The notes under the pieces were generated by a model, which saw only the letters and a list, made by a program, of their open reading frames with translations, made no database searches and had not been told where the DNA came from. From an uncultured Clostridia bacterium (GTDB lineage: Bacteria; Bacillota_A; Clostridia; Peptostreptococcales; Anaerovoracaceae), in assembly GCA_945873875.1 (NCBI GenBank), contig CAMCER010000040.1:1-6862 (forward strand): a stretch of DNA of 6,862 bases. The letters run 5' to 3'. Numbering within the stretch: the stretch's first letter is position 1; each line of letters begins with the position of its first letter. Below are positions 1 to 6,087 of this stretch, piece after piece. Both the position numbers and the translations under genes were made by a program.

Positions 1-708
1 TACAGTATTTTCATAATGTGCGGCAAGTCCGCCGTCTTTAGTGACAACAGTCCAGTCGTCTGAGAGGGTCTCTACATTATAGGATCCCTGAACGATCATG
101 GGTTCGATAGCGAACACCATTCCTGCTGCCAGCCTTGGGCCTCTGCCCGGTTTACCGTAATTAGGTATCTGTGGATCTTCATGCATCTCACGGCCGACAC
201 CGTGACCTACATATTCTCTTACCACACCATAACCTGCTCCTTCAGCGACTTCCTGCACAGCGTGTGAGATATCAGACAGTCTGTATCCCACCCTGCAGTA
301 CTCCACACCGGCAAAGAAACTGTCTCTGGTAACATCTATGAGTCTCTGTGCTTCGTCGGATATGTCGCCTACAGCATATGTTCTGGCTGCGTCACTGACA
401 TAATGTTTATATGTGCTGCCAACGTCTACGCTGACTATGTCTCCGTCCTGCAGTATCGTATTTTCAGACGGGATCCCGTGGACTACCTGTTCATTTACTG
501 ATGTACAGCAGTTTCCGGGATATCCGCCATAGCCTTTGAACGTTGGGATCATATTGTTTTTCTTAATGGTCTCTTCAACGAATCTGTCGATGTCAAGTGT
601 GCTTATTCCCGGTTTTATGACATTCTCAAGCTCTTTGAGGATGTATCCGGTGACTTTCGCTGAATCCCTCATGATCCCTATTTCATCTTTGGACTTTATG
701 ATTATCAT
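1..708 (-). CDS. map: Type I methionine aminopeptidase, 3' end cut by window edge
   Basis: This enzyme removes the initiator methionine from nascent proteins in the cytosol using a two-metal centre. I translated 236 codons from ATG at 708-706; the frame runs off the left edge, so roughly the last dozen or so residues of a usual ~250-residue protein are missing. All five metal ligands of the family are visible: D95 (IVSVDVG), D106 (SDAART), H169 (GHGVGREMHEDP), E202 (AIEPM) and E233 (HYENTV). H77 in VVHGIP matches the substrate-side histidine. There is no N-terminal zinc-finger extension, so it is the short bacterial form. The start lies 3 nt after the adk stop, and its ribosome binding site (GGGAG, 8-9 nt upstream) lies inside the last codons of adk, which suggests translational coupling. 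adk-map after secY is the usual Firmicute arrangement; infA would be expected next, outside the window. Confidence 0.96.
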   Translation of the reverse strand, partial: MIIIKSKDEIGIMRDSAKVTGYILKELENVIKPGISTLDIDRFVEETIKKNNMIPTFKGYGGYPGNCCTSVNEQVVHGIPSENTILQDGDIVSVDVGSTYKHYVSDAARTYAVGDISDEAQRLIDVTRDSFFAGVEYCRVGYRLSDISHAVQEVAEGAGYGVVREYVGHGVGREMHEDPQIPNYGKPGRGPRLAAGMVFAIEPMIVQGSYNVETLSDDWTVVTKDGGLAAHYENTV

Positions 709-711
709 ATA

Positions 712-1356
712 TTACTCTCCCAGGATCTGTGTGATCTGTGCGAATAACTGGTTCAGACCTATTGAACCGTCAAGGTGAGCGATGTTGCCTGCTCTGTCAT
801 AGTAGTCAAGCAGCGGCTTGGTCTGTGAGTTATATACTTCGATCCTGTTTTCAGCAGTTTCTTCTGTATCATCAGCTCTCTGGATCAGCTCTCCGCCGCA
901 TTTGTCACAGATGCCTTCCTTTTTCGGCGGCATGCCTGTGATGTGGAAAGTAGCTCCGCAGGCCTGGCAGACTCTTCTGCCTGTGATACGTTTCATAAGT
1001 TCAGGTTTCTCAACATCTATATCGAGTACGTGATCGACCTTTTTACCCTCATCAGCGAGAAAAGCGTCGAGAGCAACTGCCTGTTCAACAGTTCTTGGAA
1101 AACCGTCAAGAAGGAATCCGTCTTTACAGTCATCTTTTCTGAGTCTGTCTTCTGCTATCTCGATAACGAGACTGTCAGGAACCAGCTCGCCTTTGTTCAT
1201 GTATGACTGAGCCTTCTTTCCAAGCTTGGTGCCGTTTTTGATGTTTTCCCTGAATATATCGCCTGTTGAAATGTGCGGTATATTATATTTTTCAACTATC
1301 ATGGCCGCCTGAGTGCCTTTTCCGGCTCCCGGAGGCCCTAACAAAATCAGATTCAT
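712..1356 (-). CDS. adk: Adenylate kinase, long zinc-binding form
   Basis: This cytosolic kinase interconverts ATP + AMP and 2 ADP. The 214-residue protein has the P-loop GPPGAGKGT at residues 7-15, the AMP-binding STGD near 30-33, the DGFPRT motif at 84-89, and a long LID domain at about 125-160. The LID carries two CxxC pairs (C130/C133 and C150/C153), the four-cysteine structural zinc site common in Gram-positive adenylate kinases and absent from the E. coli enzyme. RRADD-type residues follow the LID (QRADD, 159-163). The length is normal for the long form. The ATG at 1356 sits 5 nt after AGGAGGT, and that site overlaps the TAG stop of secY, so translation is probably coupled to termination of the secY C-terminal frame. 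The gene ends with TAA at 714-712. Nothing in the reading frame looks unusual. Confidence 0.97.
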   Translation of the reverse strand: MNLILLGPPGAGKGTQAAMIVEKYNIPHISTGDIFRENIKNGTKLGKKAQSYMNKGELVPDSLVIEIAEDRLRKDDCKDGFLLDGFPRTVEQAVALDAFLADEGKKVDHVLDIDVEKPELMKRITGRRVCQACGATFHITGMPPKKEGICDKCGGELIQRADDTEETAENRIEVYNSQTKPLLDYYDRAGNIAHLDGSIGLNQLFAQITQILGE

Positions 1357-1366
1357 TTCTTACCTC

Positions 1367-2650
1367 CTAACCGAGGAACCCCTGATAATTACGCATTACC
1401 ATCTGGTTCTCCAGCTGTTTCATAGTATCTAGTGCAACACCTACAGCGATCAGCAGTGATGTGCCGCCGAAGTGTATGTTCAGTCCTGTAAGTGTACTTA
1501 CCAGTACCGGCAGGATCGCAACTGCTGCAAGGAATACAGCTCCGACGAATGTTATTCTGTTCATTACTCTGTTGAGATACTCAACTGTTGCCTTGCCCGG
1601 TCTTATTCCCGGAACAAAACCGCCGTTTGCCTTCATGTTCTGCGCTACTTCACTCGGGTTGAAAGTGATCGCAGTGTAGAAATAAGTGAAGAACATGATC
1701 AGCGCGATGTTCAGTATGGACTAAACCCATACACCAGGTGACGAGTTGTATGAGAGCCATTTGTCCACCCACTGTGTGAAAGCTGAATCTGCCGGTGCGA
1801 AGTATGTTATCGTAAGCGGGAATGCCAGGAATGACATCGCGAAGATAACAGGGATAACTCCGGCCTGATTTACTTTCAGCGGAATGTGTGTGGCCTGTCC
1901 GCCGTACATCTTTCTTCCTACGACTCTCTTTGCGTACTGTACAGGGATCCTTCTCTGTCCCTGCTGTACCATTATGATTCCCATGATTATAGCTATAGCT
2001 GCTATTATCATCAGGATGAGAGTCACGAAGCTGATCTCATCAGCGTTGTATTTCGTCCATATGGTGCGTATCGCTGAAGGCAGTCTTGCAATGATACCTC
2101 CGAAAATGATAAGTGATATCCCGTTTCCAATACCGCTTTCATTGATCTTTTCGCCGAGCCACATGAGAAAAGCAGTTCCTGCAGAAAGGACGAGGACGAT
2201 AACTGCTATTGAGAAGAAACTCTTGTCAACGACAGCCTGTCTGAACAGTCCGATGGTCATTCCTATAGCCTGTACGAATGCCAGAACTACAGTCAGATAC
2301 CTTGTGTACTGTGTTATCTTCTTCCTTCCTTCAGTGCCTTCTCTTGAAAGTCTTTCCAGTGCCGGTATAGCTATGGTGAGCAGCTGCAGAATGATGGATG
2401 CTGTGATATACGGGGTTATGCTCAGTGCGAATATAGTGAAGTTACTGAACGCACCGCCTGAAAACATATCGAATATCTCGAAGAGACTTCCTTCACCCTG
2501 GAAAACGTCTGCCAGGACACTACGGTTGATCCCCGGTACAGGGATGTTGGAACCGATCCTGAAGACTACCAGCATAAGCAGTGTGAATATGATCTTCTTT
2601 CTCAGATCTTCGATTTTCCATGCTTTTGCAAGTGTTCTTACCATATCCAT
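1367..2650 (-). CDS. secY: Protein translocase channel subunit SecY, reading frame broken by an in-frame TAG
   Basis: SecY forms the membrane pore of the Sec translocon with SecE and SecG. The frame from ATG 2650 to TAG 1369-1367 spans 427 codons, a normal SecY length, but codon 310 (1723-1721) is TAG. As written it gives a 309-residue fragment (1721-2650, TM1-TM7) and an in-frame remainder (1720-1367, TM8-TM10). Visible family features before the stop are the plug/TM2 region (GGAFSNFTIFALSITPYI, 65-82), the C4 loop RRIPVQYAKR (233-242) and the TM7 start NQAGVIPVIFA (261-271). After it come FFTYFYTAITFNP (320-332), the C5 loop GFVPGIRPGK with R350 equivalent to the essential E. coli R357, and TM10 with FGGTSLLI. 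There is no frameshift. By recall of E. coli and clostridial SecY, codon 310 is normally Tyr (TAT/TAC), one base from TAG. SecY is essential, so error, suppression or readthrough is likelier than a dead gene. The start lies 1 nt after the rplO stop, with GAGGTGAT inside rplO. Confidence 0.93.
1714..1732 (-). other. Perfect 6-bp stem-loop enclosing the secY amber codon
   Basis: GTATGG at 1714-1719 and CCATAC at 1727-1732 are exact inverted complements, with a 7-nt loop (1720-1726) that contains the TAG. It is a short hairpin and could be chance, but its position around the only premature stop in the window is notable. Confidence 0.6.
1721..1723 (-). other. In-frame amber codon inside secY
   Basis: The codon series on the minus strand is GTA TGG GTT TAG TCC ATA CTG AAC, giving V-W-V-stop-S-I-L-N. 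The downstream frame is the same as the upstream one (the ATG at 1696 is exactly 318 codons from the start at 2650). No Shine-Dalgarno site precedes that ATG, so efficient independent initiation of the C-terminal part is not evident. The codon falls at the edge between the TM7-TM8 outer loop and TM8. Confidence 0.95.
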
Positions 2651-2651
2651 A

Positions 2652-3092
2652 CTAGATCACCTCAGCCTTTCCTCCGGCAGCTTCGATTTTTTCTGTAGCC
2701 GTCTTGCTGAATTTATGAGCCTGGACGGTAATGTTCTTGCTGATCTCACCGTTTCCGAGAACCTTGATGCCATCTTTCTGGTCCTTGACTATACCCTGCT
2801 CTTTCAGAAGAGCCGGAGTAACAGTAGTACCCTCATCAAATCTGTTGAGATCTTCAACATTTATAACAGCATATTCAGTTCCCCAGATATTGGTGAAACC
2901 TCTCTTTGGCAGCCTTCTGTAAAGCGGCATCTGTCCGCCTTCGAATCCCAGTCTTACTCCGCCGCCTGATCTTGATTTCTGACCGTTCATACCTCTTCCG
3001 CCAGTAGTTCCCTGACCTGTGGCATGACCGCGGCCTCTTCTTTTGCGGTTTCTGCTGGAACCTTCAGCTGCTCTTAATTCATGCAGTTTCAT
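2652..3092 (-). CDS. rplO: 50S ribosomal protein L15
   Basis: L15 is a late-binding protein of the large subunit that contacts 23S rRNA through a long basic, glycine-rich N-terminal extension. The 146-residue product starts [20 protein letters not shown] and continues with the typical Gly/Arg stretch ([12 protein letters not shown], then [27 protein letters not shown]) to about residue 66, followed by the folded C-terminal domain ending KAEVI. I chose ATG 3092 rather than the in-frame GTG at 3104: that GTG is part of the Shine-Dalgarno sequence itself (AGGAGGTG), while the ATG lies 10 nt after AGGAGGT and gives the family's normal start MKLHEL. The gene ends TAG at 2654-2652, one nucleotide before the secY ATG, and its last codons (GAG GTG ATC) provide the secY ribosome binding site. 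The arrangement rpmD-rplO-secY is standard. Confidence 0.97.
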   Translation of the reverse strand: MKLHELRAAEGSSRNRKRRGRGHATGQGTTGGRGMNGQKSRSGGGVRLGFEGGQMPLYRRLPKRGFTNIWGTEYAVINVEDLNRFDEGTTVTPALLKEQGIVKDQKDGIKVLGNGEISKNITVQAHKFSKTATEKIEAAGGKAEVI

Positions 3093-3113
3093 TGTTCGTT
3101 GCACCTCCTGATT

Positions 3114-3296
3114 CTAAAGTTCTTCTACAGTAACAAGATGCGATACCTTAGCTGCAGCGCCTCTTGCTGCCTGAGTGTCTTTCATTTCCACTGACTGGTG
3201 CATCTTTTTAAGTCCTAAAGCTTCTACGATCTTCTTCTGCTTTGGAGGAGCTCCTATCGTGCTTTTAGTAAGTGTGATCCTTATCATCTTTGCCAT
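3114..3296 (-). CDS. rpmD: 50S ribosomal protein L30
   Basis: L30 is a small large-subunit protein. The 60-residue product has the bacterial L30 length and pattern: [25 protein letters not shown], with the Gly-x-x-x-x-Q/K-x-x-(I/V)-(V/L)-x-(A/S)-L-G-L core at about residues 15-30, then the conserved turn and a short C-terminal strand ([10 protein letters not shown]). It starts at ATG 3296, 8 nt after AGGAGG; that ribosome binding site overlaps the TAG of rpsE. A second in-frame ATG three codons on (MIRITL) lies farther from the site and is less likely to be used. The stop is TAG at 3116-3114. Position between rpsE and rplO is the classical one. L30 is absent from some bacterial lineages, so its presence is only mildly informative. 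Confidence 0.95.
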   Translation of the reverse strand: MAKMIRITLTKSTIGAPPKQKKIVEALGLKKMHQSVEMKDTQAARGAAAKVSHLVTVEEL

Positions 3297-3308
3297 CGAT
3301 CCTTCCTC

Positions 3309-3812
3309 CTATCCTAATATCTCTTCAACAGTCTTGCCTCTTAATCTTGCGACATTCTCTGCTGTCATAAGATTTCTGAGACCTTCAAGAGCTGCGTAAG
3401 CCATATTGCCTGTGTTGTTTGATCCAACAGACTTAGCTCTTACATCCTTGACTCCTGCTGCTTCCAGAACTGTTCTTACTGAGGAACCTGCGATAACTCC
3501 GGTACCTTCTGCAGCCGGCATGAGGATAACTCTTCCAGCTCCGAAAACACCAGTGATCCTGTGAGGTATCGTTGTTCCAACTGTAGGAACCTTTATCGTA
3601 TTCTTCTTTGCATCTTCAACAGCTTTTCTTACTGCTTCAGGGATTTCCTGAGCTTTACCAAGTCCGACACCAACAGTGCCTTCGCCGTCGCCTACAACTA
3701 CAGTAACGCTGAATCTCATATTTCTTCCGCCCTTTACTGTCTTTGCTACTCTTCTGATGCTGACGATGGTTTCAGTAAGTTCTGCTTTTGGTGCATCATT
3801 CATATTTCGCAT
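3309..3812 (-). CDS. rpsE: 30S ribosomal protein S5
   Basis: S5 sits in the body of the small subunit near the mRNA entry channel and helps decoding accuracy. The 167-residue protein has both family domains: the N-terminal RNA-binding S5 domain at about 12-75 ([18 protein letters not shown], then [22 protein letters not shown]) and the C-terminal domain from about 80 ([36 protein letters not shown], then [15 protein letters not shown]). The loop KTVKGGR (24-30), where spectinomycin-resistance changes map in other bacteria, looks unaltered. ATG 3812 is preceded by AGGAGGTAAAAGGA, a strong site at 7 nt; the ATG at codon 4 is the alternative. The stop TAG (3311-3309) is the first part of TAGGAGG, the ribosome binding site of rpmD. 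The C-terminal tail ends TVEEILG, typical for Firmicutes. Confidence 0.97.
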   Translation of the reverse strand: MRNMNDAPKAELTETIVSIRRVAKTVKGGRNMRFSVTVVVGDGEGTVGVGLGKAQEIPEAVRKAVEDAKKNTIKVPTVGTTIPHRITGVFGAGRVILMPAAEGTGVIAGSSVRTVLEAAGVKDVRAKSVGSNNTGNMAYAALEGLRNLMTAENVARLRGKTVEEILG

Positions 3813-3827
3813 TCCTTTTACCTCCTG

Positions 3828-4184
3828 TTAGAATTTAAGTCCGGCTTCGCGTGCTCCCTCAGCCAGTTCTTTAACTCTTCCGTGATAAAGGAATCCGCCT
3901 CTGTCAAAAGCGACAGTATCTATACCCTTATCCAGAGCTTTCTTTGCAATAGCTTCTCCGACTTTCTTAGCAGCTTCCTTGTTTCCGCCGTAACCTTCAA
4001 AATCCTTGTCAAGGCTGGATGCTGCTGCCAAAGTCACTCCGTTCACATCGTCTATTACCTGAACATAAATGTTCTTATTGCTTCTGAAGACACACATTCT
4101 CGGTCTTTCAGGTGTTCCGAACAGGTTCGATCTTACTCTTGAGTGTCTGGCTTTTCTTCTGTCATTTCTGCTTTCTTTTGCCAT
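3828..4184 (-). CDS. rplR: 50S ribosomal protein L18
   Basis: L18 binds 5S rRNA and, with L5, anchors it to the large subunit. The product is 118 residues, the usual length, with a basic N-terminus ([18 protein letters not shown]), the conserved [19 protein letters not shown] strand region at about 29-47, the LAAASSLDK turn, and the typical C-terminus [26 protein letters not shown]. The ATG at 4184 follows AAGGAGTGAGATAAAAG; the spacing of about 11 nt is a little long but there is no better start. The site begins right after the rplF stop (TAGGAAGGAG), so the two signals are nearly fused. The stop is TAA at 3830-3828. It lies between rplF and rpsE as in other spc operons. Confidence 0.97.
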   Translation of the reverse strand: MAKESRNDRRKARHSRVRSNLFGTPERPRMCVFRSNKNIYVQVIDDVNGVTLAAASSLDKDFEGYGGNKEAAKKVGEAIAKKALDKGIDTVAFDRGGFLYHGRVKELAEGAREAGLKF

Positions 4185-4202
4185 CTTTTATCTCACTCCT
4201 TC

Positions 4203-4757
4203 CTAGACCGATGCGGAGGCTACGCCGGCTTTACCTTCTTTTCTGCGTACATATTCGCCCTCATATCTGATGCCCTTGCCCTTATATGGTTCAGGCTTTC
4301 TGAGAGATCTTATGTCTGCTGCGTAGTTGCCTACCTGAGTCTTGTTTATACCTTTAACTAATATTTCTGTTGCTGAAGGACATTCTGTCTCGATACCTTC
4401 AGGATCGTCCATCTCTACCGGATGGGAGAATCCGAGACTGAGTACGAGTTTCTTGCCTTTCTTCTCAGCTTTATATCCAACACCGATGATCTCCAGTTTC
4501 TTCTGGTATCCTTCGCTGACTCCCACTACCATGTTATTGATGAGTGCTCTTGCCAGTCCGTGCTGTTCTCTTTTTTCCTTCGCATCGCTGTCTCTTGAAA
4601 CAGTAAGAACTCCGTCGTTCTGTTCAATAGTAACCAGGCTGCTGATCTGTTCCTGCAGTTCACCCTTCGGTCCCTTTACTGTGACCAGGTTGTTATCGTC
4701 TACTTTTACTTCAACGCCGGCAGGAAGATTGATCGGTTTTAATCCTATTCTTGACAT
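4203..4757 (-). CDS. rplF: 50S ribosomal protein L6
   Basis: L6 binds 23S rRNA near the factor-binding region of the large subunit. The 184-residue protein begins [19 protein letters not shown] and shows the two repeated alpha/beta domains of the family (about 1-80 and 83-170). The second domain carries the bacterial L6 signature [20 protein letters not shown] (near 153-172), and the tail is [10 protein letters not shown]. The length is slightly above the common 178-180 because of this tail. ATG 4757 lies 7 nt after AGGAGGT; that site is fused with the rpsH stop (TAGGAGGT). The gene stops with TAG at 4205-4203. I see no break or odd residue in it. Confidence 0.97.
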   Translation of the reverse strand: MSRIGLKPINLPAGVEVKVDDNNLVTVKGPKGELQEQISSLVTIEQNDGVLTVSRDSDAKEKREQHGLARALINNMVVGVSEGYQKKLEIIGVGYKAEKKGKKLVLSLGFSHPVEMDDPEGIETECPSATEILVKGINKTQVGNYAADIRSLRKPEPYKGKGIRYEGEYVRRKEGKAGVASASV

Positions 4758-4769
4758 CAGTACTACCTC

Positions 4770-5168
4770 CTACCATACATAACAGATAACTTCGCCGCCG
4801 ACTCCGAGTTTTCTGGCTTCTTTGTCGCTGATAACTCCGTTGGATGTGGAGATGATAGCTATACCCAGTCCGCCAAGTACTCTTGGAACTTCTGATGCCT
4901 TAGCGTAAACTTTGAGTCCCGGTTTTGATATCTTCTTGATTCCGTTGATAACTTTTTCTTTGTCAGGGCCGTATTTCATGTTGATCTTGATAGTTCCCTG
5001 TTTTCCGTCGTCGATCACATCAAATCCATTGATGTATCCTTCATCAGCGAGTATTCCGGCGATGGATTTCTTGATCTTTGATGCCGGTACATCTACTGAT
5101 TCATGTCCTACAGAATTTGCGTTCCTTATTCTGGTCAGCATATCTGCTATAGGATCTGTCATTGTCAT
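4770..5168 (-). CDS. rpsH: 30S ribosomal protein S8
   Basis: S8 is a primary 16S rRNA-binding protein of the small-subunit platform and, in E. coli, the translational repressor of the spc operon. The 132-residue product matches the usual length: [20 protein letters not shown] at the N-terminus, [10 protein letters not shown] in the middle, then [20 protein letters not shown] (95-114) and GGEVICYVW at the end. STSNG and GGEVICYVW are RNA-contact and core motifs of the family. The frame is open upstream to 5447, but this extension runs back into rpsN out of frame. I chose ATG 5168 because AAGGAG (5183-5178) lies 9 nt upstream and the protein then fits the family. ATG 5162 (MTDPIADML) is possible but poorly spaced. 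Its stop TAG is fused to the rplF ribosome binding site. Unlike all other junctions here, 161 nt of structured sequence precede it, which may affect its translation. Confidence 0.97.
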   Translation of the reverse strand: MTMTDPIADMLTRIRNANSVGHESVDVPASKIKKSIAGILADEGYINGFDVIDDGKQGTIKINMKYGPDKEKVINGIKKISKPGLKVYAKASEVPRVLGGLGIAIISTSNGVISDKEARKLGVGGEVICYVW

Positions 5169-5177
5169 TTTTCGTTT

Positions 5178-5183
5178 CTCCTT
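5178..5183 (-). promoter_or_regulatory. Ribosome binding site deciding the rpsH start
   Basis: AAGGAG reads on the minus strand from 5183 to 5178, 9 nt before the ATG at 5168-5166. It rejects the longer in-frame extension to 5447. The bases just upstream (CACAAGAAA, 5190-5182) can pair into a hairpin that touches this site. Confidence 0.8.
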
Positions 5184-5220
5184 TCTTGTGTAGTATGGGC
5201 TGCCCCACTTGCACAAAAAA
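5182..5220 (-). promoter_or_regulatory. Hairpin abutting the rpsH ribosome binding site
   Basis: TTTTTTGTG (5220-5212) can pair with CACAAGAAA (5190-5182) over 9 positions with one U-G pair. TGGG (5207-5204) and CCCA (5199-5196) form an inner stem with a GCAG loop. The 3' arm covers the A-rich start of AAAGGAG, so folding could limit ribosome access to rpsH. Regulation is inferred, not shown. Confidence 0.5.
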
Positions 5221-5245
5221 CTATATTTATCTCCTACTAACGTCC

Positions 5246-5277
5246 GCGGTGCCCAAAATGCTTTGCATTTTGACCGC
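5246..5277 (-). other. Long hairpin in rpsN-rpsH spacer
   Basis: On the minus strand GCGGT-CAAAATGC, loop AAA, GCATTTTG, a 3-nt bulge GGC, then ACCGC. This gives 13 base pairs (8 perfect next to the loop, 5 GC-rich at the base) and is the strongest local structure I see in the window. A T6 run occurs only about 25 nt downstream (5220-5215), too far for a canonical terminator. Confidence 0.75.
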
Positions 5278-5286
5278 TCTGTCAGT

Positions 5287-5330
5287 GGACCTGCATCGGC
5301 TCTGGCTTCGCCAATCGCCTTGCCAGGTCC
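5287..5330 (-). other. Inverted repeat / compound hairpin directly after rpsN
   Basis: GGACCTG (minus strand, 5330-5324) and CAGGTCC (5293-5287) are a perfect 7-bp inverted repeat. Inside it TGGC (5313-5310) and GCCA (5306-5303) close a GAA triloop; an alternative pairing is ATTGGC (5315-5310) with GCCGAT (5300-5295), with one G-U pair. The outer stem includes the last base of the rpsN stop codon. There is no T-run after it, so it is not an intrinsic terminator. Confidence 0.65.
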
Positions 5331-5515
5331 TACCAGCTGGCTTTCTTTACTCCGGGAATCTCGCCCTTGTAAGCGAGTTCTCTGAAGCAGATCCTGCAGA
5401 TCCCGTACTTCTTCAGTACTGAGTGCGGTCTTCCGCATATCCTGCATCTTGTGTAAGCTCTGGTGGAGTACTTTGGTTTTCTCTGCTGTTTTACTTTGAG
5501 AGATGTTTTAGCCAT
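5330..5515 (-). CDS. rpsN: 30S ribosomal protein S14, zinc-binding short form
   Basis: S14 is a small-subunit head protein needed late in assembly. The 61-residue product [20 protein letters not shown]... is the short zinc-type (also called rpsZ) with four cysteines C24, C27, C40 and C43 in CRIC([11 protein letters not shown])ICRIC spacing, and ends [11 protein letters not shown], the standard C-terminus. The frame is open upstream to 5605, but that part overlaps the 3' end of rplE; ATG 5515 sits 6 nt after TAGGAGG and gives the exact family length. That site is fused with the rplE stop. The gene ends TAG (5332-5330) and is followed directly by an inverted repeat rather than by a ribosome binding site for the next gene, unlike its neighbours. 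Presence of the zinc form in the operon is the ancestral Firmicute state. Confidence 0.97.
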   Translation of the reverse strand: MAKTSLKVKQQRKPKYSTRAYTRCRICGRPHSVLKKYGICRICFRELAYKGEIPGVKKASW

Positions 5516-5525
5516 GTCTTTCCTC

Positions 5526-6071
5526 CTACTTTTCAAACGGCATTCCAAGCAGTCTGAGAAGCTCTGCTGCTTCCTCGTCTGTTTTAGCCGTAGTCGTGAA
5601 TACAACGTTCATTCCTTTGATCTTATCTACCTTATCGTAGTTGATCTCAGGGAAGATCAGCTGTTCTTTGATTCCCATGGAGTAGTTTCCTCTTCCATCG
5701 AATGCATTCTTGCTGACTCCTTTAAAGTCTCTTACTCTCGGAAGAGCGATGTTAAAGAACTTGTCAGCGAACACGTACATGTTGTCTCCACGGAGAGTTA
5801 CCTTGGTACCTACCGGCATGCCCTGCCTTACTTTAAAGTTGGCGATGGACTTCTTTGCCTTAGTGATAACAGGTTTCTGGCCGCTGATGATGGAAAGTTC
5901 CTCGACTGCTGTCTCCAGCATTTTAGCATTGTCCTTAGCTTCGCCAAGACCCATGTTTATAGTGATTTTCTCAAGCTTTGGCACTTCCATTACGTTACTG
6001 TACTGGAACTTGTCCATAAGAGCCTTGAAAACTTCATTCTTATATGTTTCTCTTAATCTGGCAACTGTCAA
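5526..6071 (-). CDS. rplE: 50S ribosomal protein L5, TTG start
   Basis: L5 binds 5S rRNA and contacts the P-site tRNA and S13 across the subunit bridge. The 181-residue product shows the family pattern: [18 protein letters not shown], then [19 protein letters not shown] (about 30-48), [20 protein letters not shown] (68-87), GTKVTLRG (92-99), RVRDFKGVS and the C-terminal [21 protein letters not shown]. The start is TTG at 6071-6069: AAGGAGG lies 7 nt upstream, and the next in-frame ATG is near codon 19, which would remove conserved N-terminal sequence. The stop TAG is fused with the rpsN ribosome binding site. In E. coli the S8 repressor binds near the start of this gene; here the rplX-rplE junction is only 16 nt and I see no comparable hairpin in it. 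Confidence 0.97.
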   Translation of the reverse strand: MTVARLRETYKNEVFKALMDKFQYSNVMEVPKLEKITINMGLGEAKDNAKMLETAVEELSIISGQKPVITKAKKSIANFKVRQGMPVGTKVTLRGDNMYVFADKFFNIALPRVRDFKGVSKNAFDGRGNYSMGIKEQLIFPEINYDKVDKIKGMNVVFTTTAKTDEEAAELLRLLGMPFEK

Positions 6072-6083
6072 CTCGTCTCCTCC
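6069..6083 (-). promoter_or_regulatory. Ribosome binding site and TTG start codon of rplE
   Basis: On the minus strand the order is GGAGG, then AGACGAG, then TTG ACA GTT. The spacing is optimal, and no ATG or GTG lies nearby in frame, so TTG is the supported start. Confidence 0.85.
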
Positions 6084-6087
6084 TTTC

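Larger units (their letters stand above)
5169..5329 (-). other. Unusually long, structured rpsN-rpsH spacer
   Basis: This 161-nt gap is several times longer than any other junction in the window (1-21 nt). In transcription order it contains a compound hairpin (5330-5287), a long near-perfect hairpin (5277-5246), a TAGGAG-like sequence without a start codon (5236-5231), a T6 run (5220-5215), a third hairpin (5220-5182) and the rpsH ribosome binding site. No coding potential is convincing. It may be a cis-acting RNA, an inserted small repeat, or both; the sequence alone does not decide. Confidence 0.75.
5232..5333. repeat. 6-bp direct repeat flanking the hairpin-rich part of the spacer
   Basis: TCCTAC (plus strand) occurs at 5232-5237 and at 5328-5333, the latter overlapping the rpsN stop. 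The 90 bp between (5238-5327) hold nearly all of the two upstream hairpins. This is the layout of a target-site duplication, but a 6-mer resembling a stop plus Shine-Dalgarno site can also recur by chance, and no terminal inverted repeats or transposase are visible. Confidence 0.35.

Noticed and set aside
1367..1696. Independent small gene starting at ATG 1696
   Set aside because: It is the C-terminal part of SecY in the same frame as the upstream part and has no ribosome binding site; reinitiation after the amber codon remains possible but is not evident.
1721..1723. Pyrrolysine or general TAG recoding as the explanation of the secY stop
   Set aside because: TAG is the regular terminator of nine genes in this window, and SecY is not a protein known to need pyrrolysine; only a local or weak readthrough would fit.
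1884..2969. 361-codon open frame on the plus strand, antisense to secY and rplO
   Set aside because: It lies wholly opposite two certain genes, has no ribosome binding site or recognisable domain, and its length follows from the codon choice of the sense genes.
3093..3104. GTG start of rplO four codons upstream
   Set aside because: This GTG is part of the Shine-Dalgarno sequence AGGAGGTG; the ATG at 3092 gives the conserved MKLHEL start.
5220..5262. 13-codon open frame in the spacer starting at an ATG within the long hairpin
   Set aside because: It has no ribosome binding site, and its first codons are part of the perfect stem, so it is most likely chance.
5215..5277. Intrinsic terminator after rpsN (hairpin 5277-5246 plus T6 run)
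   Set aside because: About 25 nt separate the stem from the T-run, and eight more genes of the same operon follow in the same direction.
5166..5447. N-terminal extension of S8 to a start at 5447
   Set aside because: The frame is open, but the added 93 residues read through the 3' half of rpsN out of frame and through the spacer hairpins. AAGGAG and the family length place the start at 5168.
5516..5605. 30-residue N-terminal extension of S14
   Set aside because: It overlaps the end of rplE in another frame, and ATG 5515 has an ideal ribosome binding site and the exact family length.
6072..6087. E. coli-like S8 operator at the rplX-rplE junction
   Set aside because: The junction is 16 nt and I see no convincing hairpin there.
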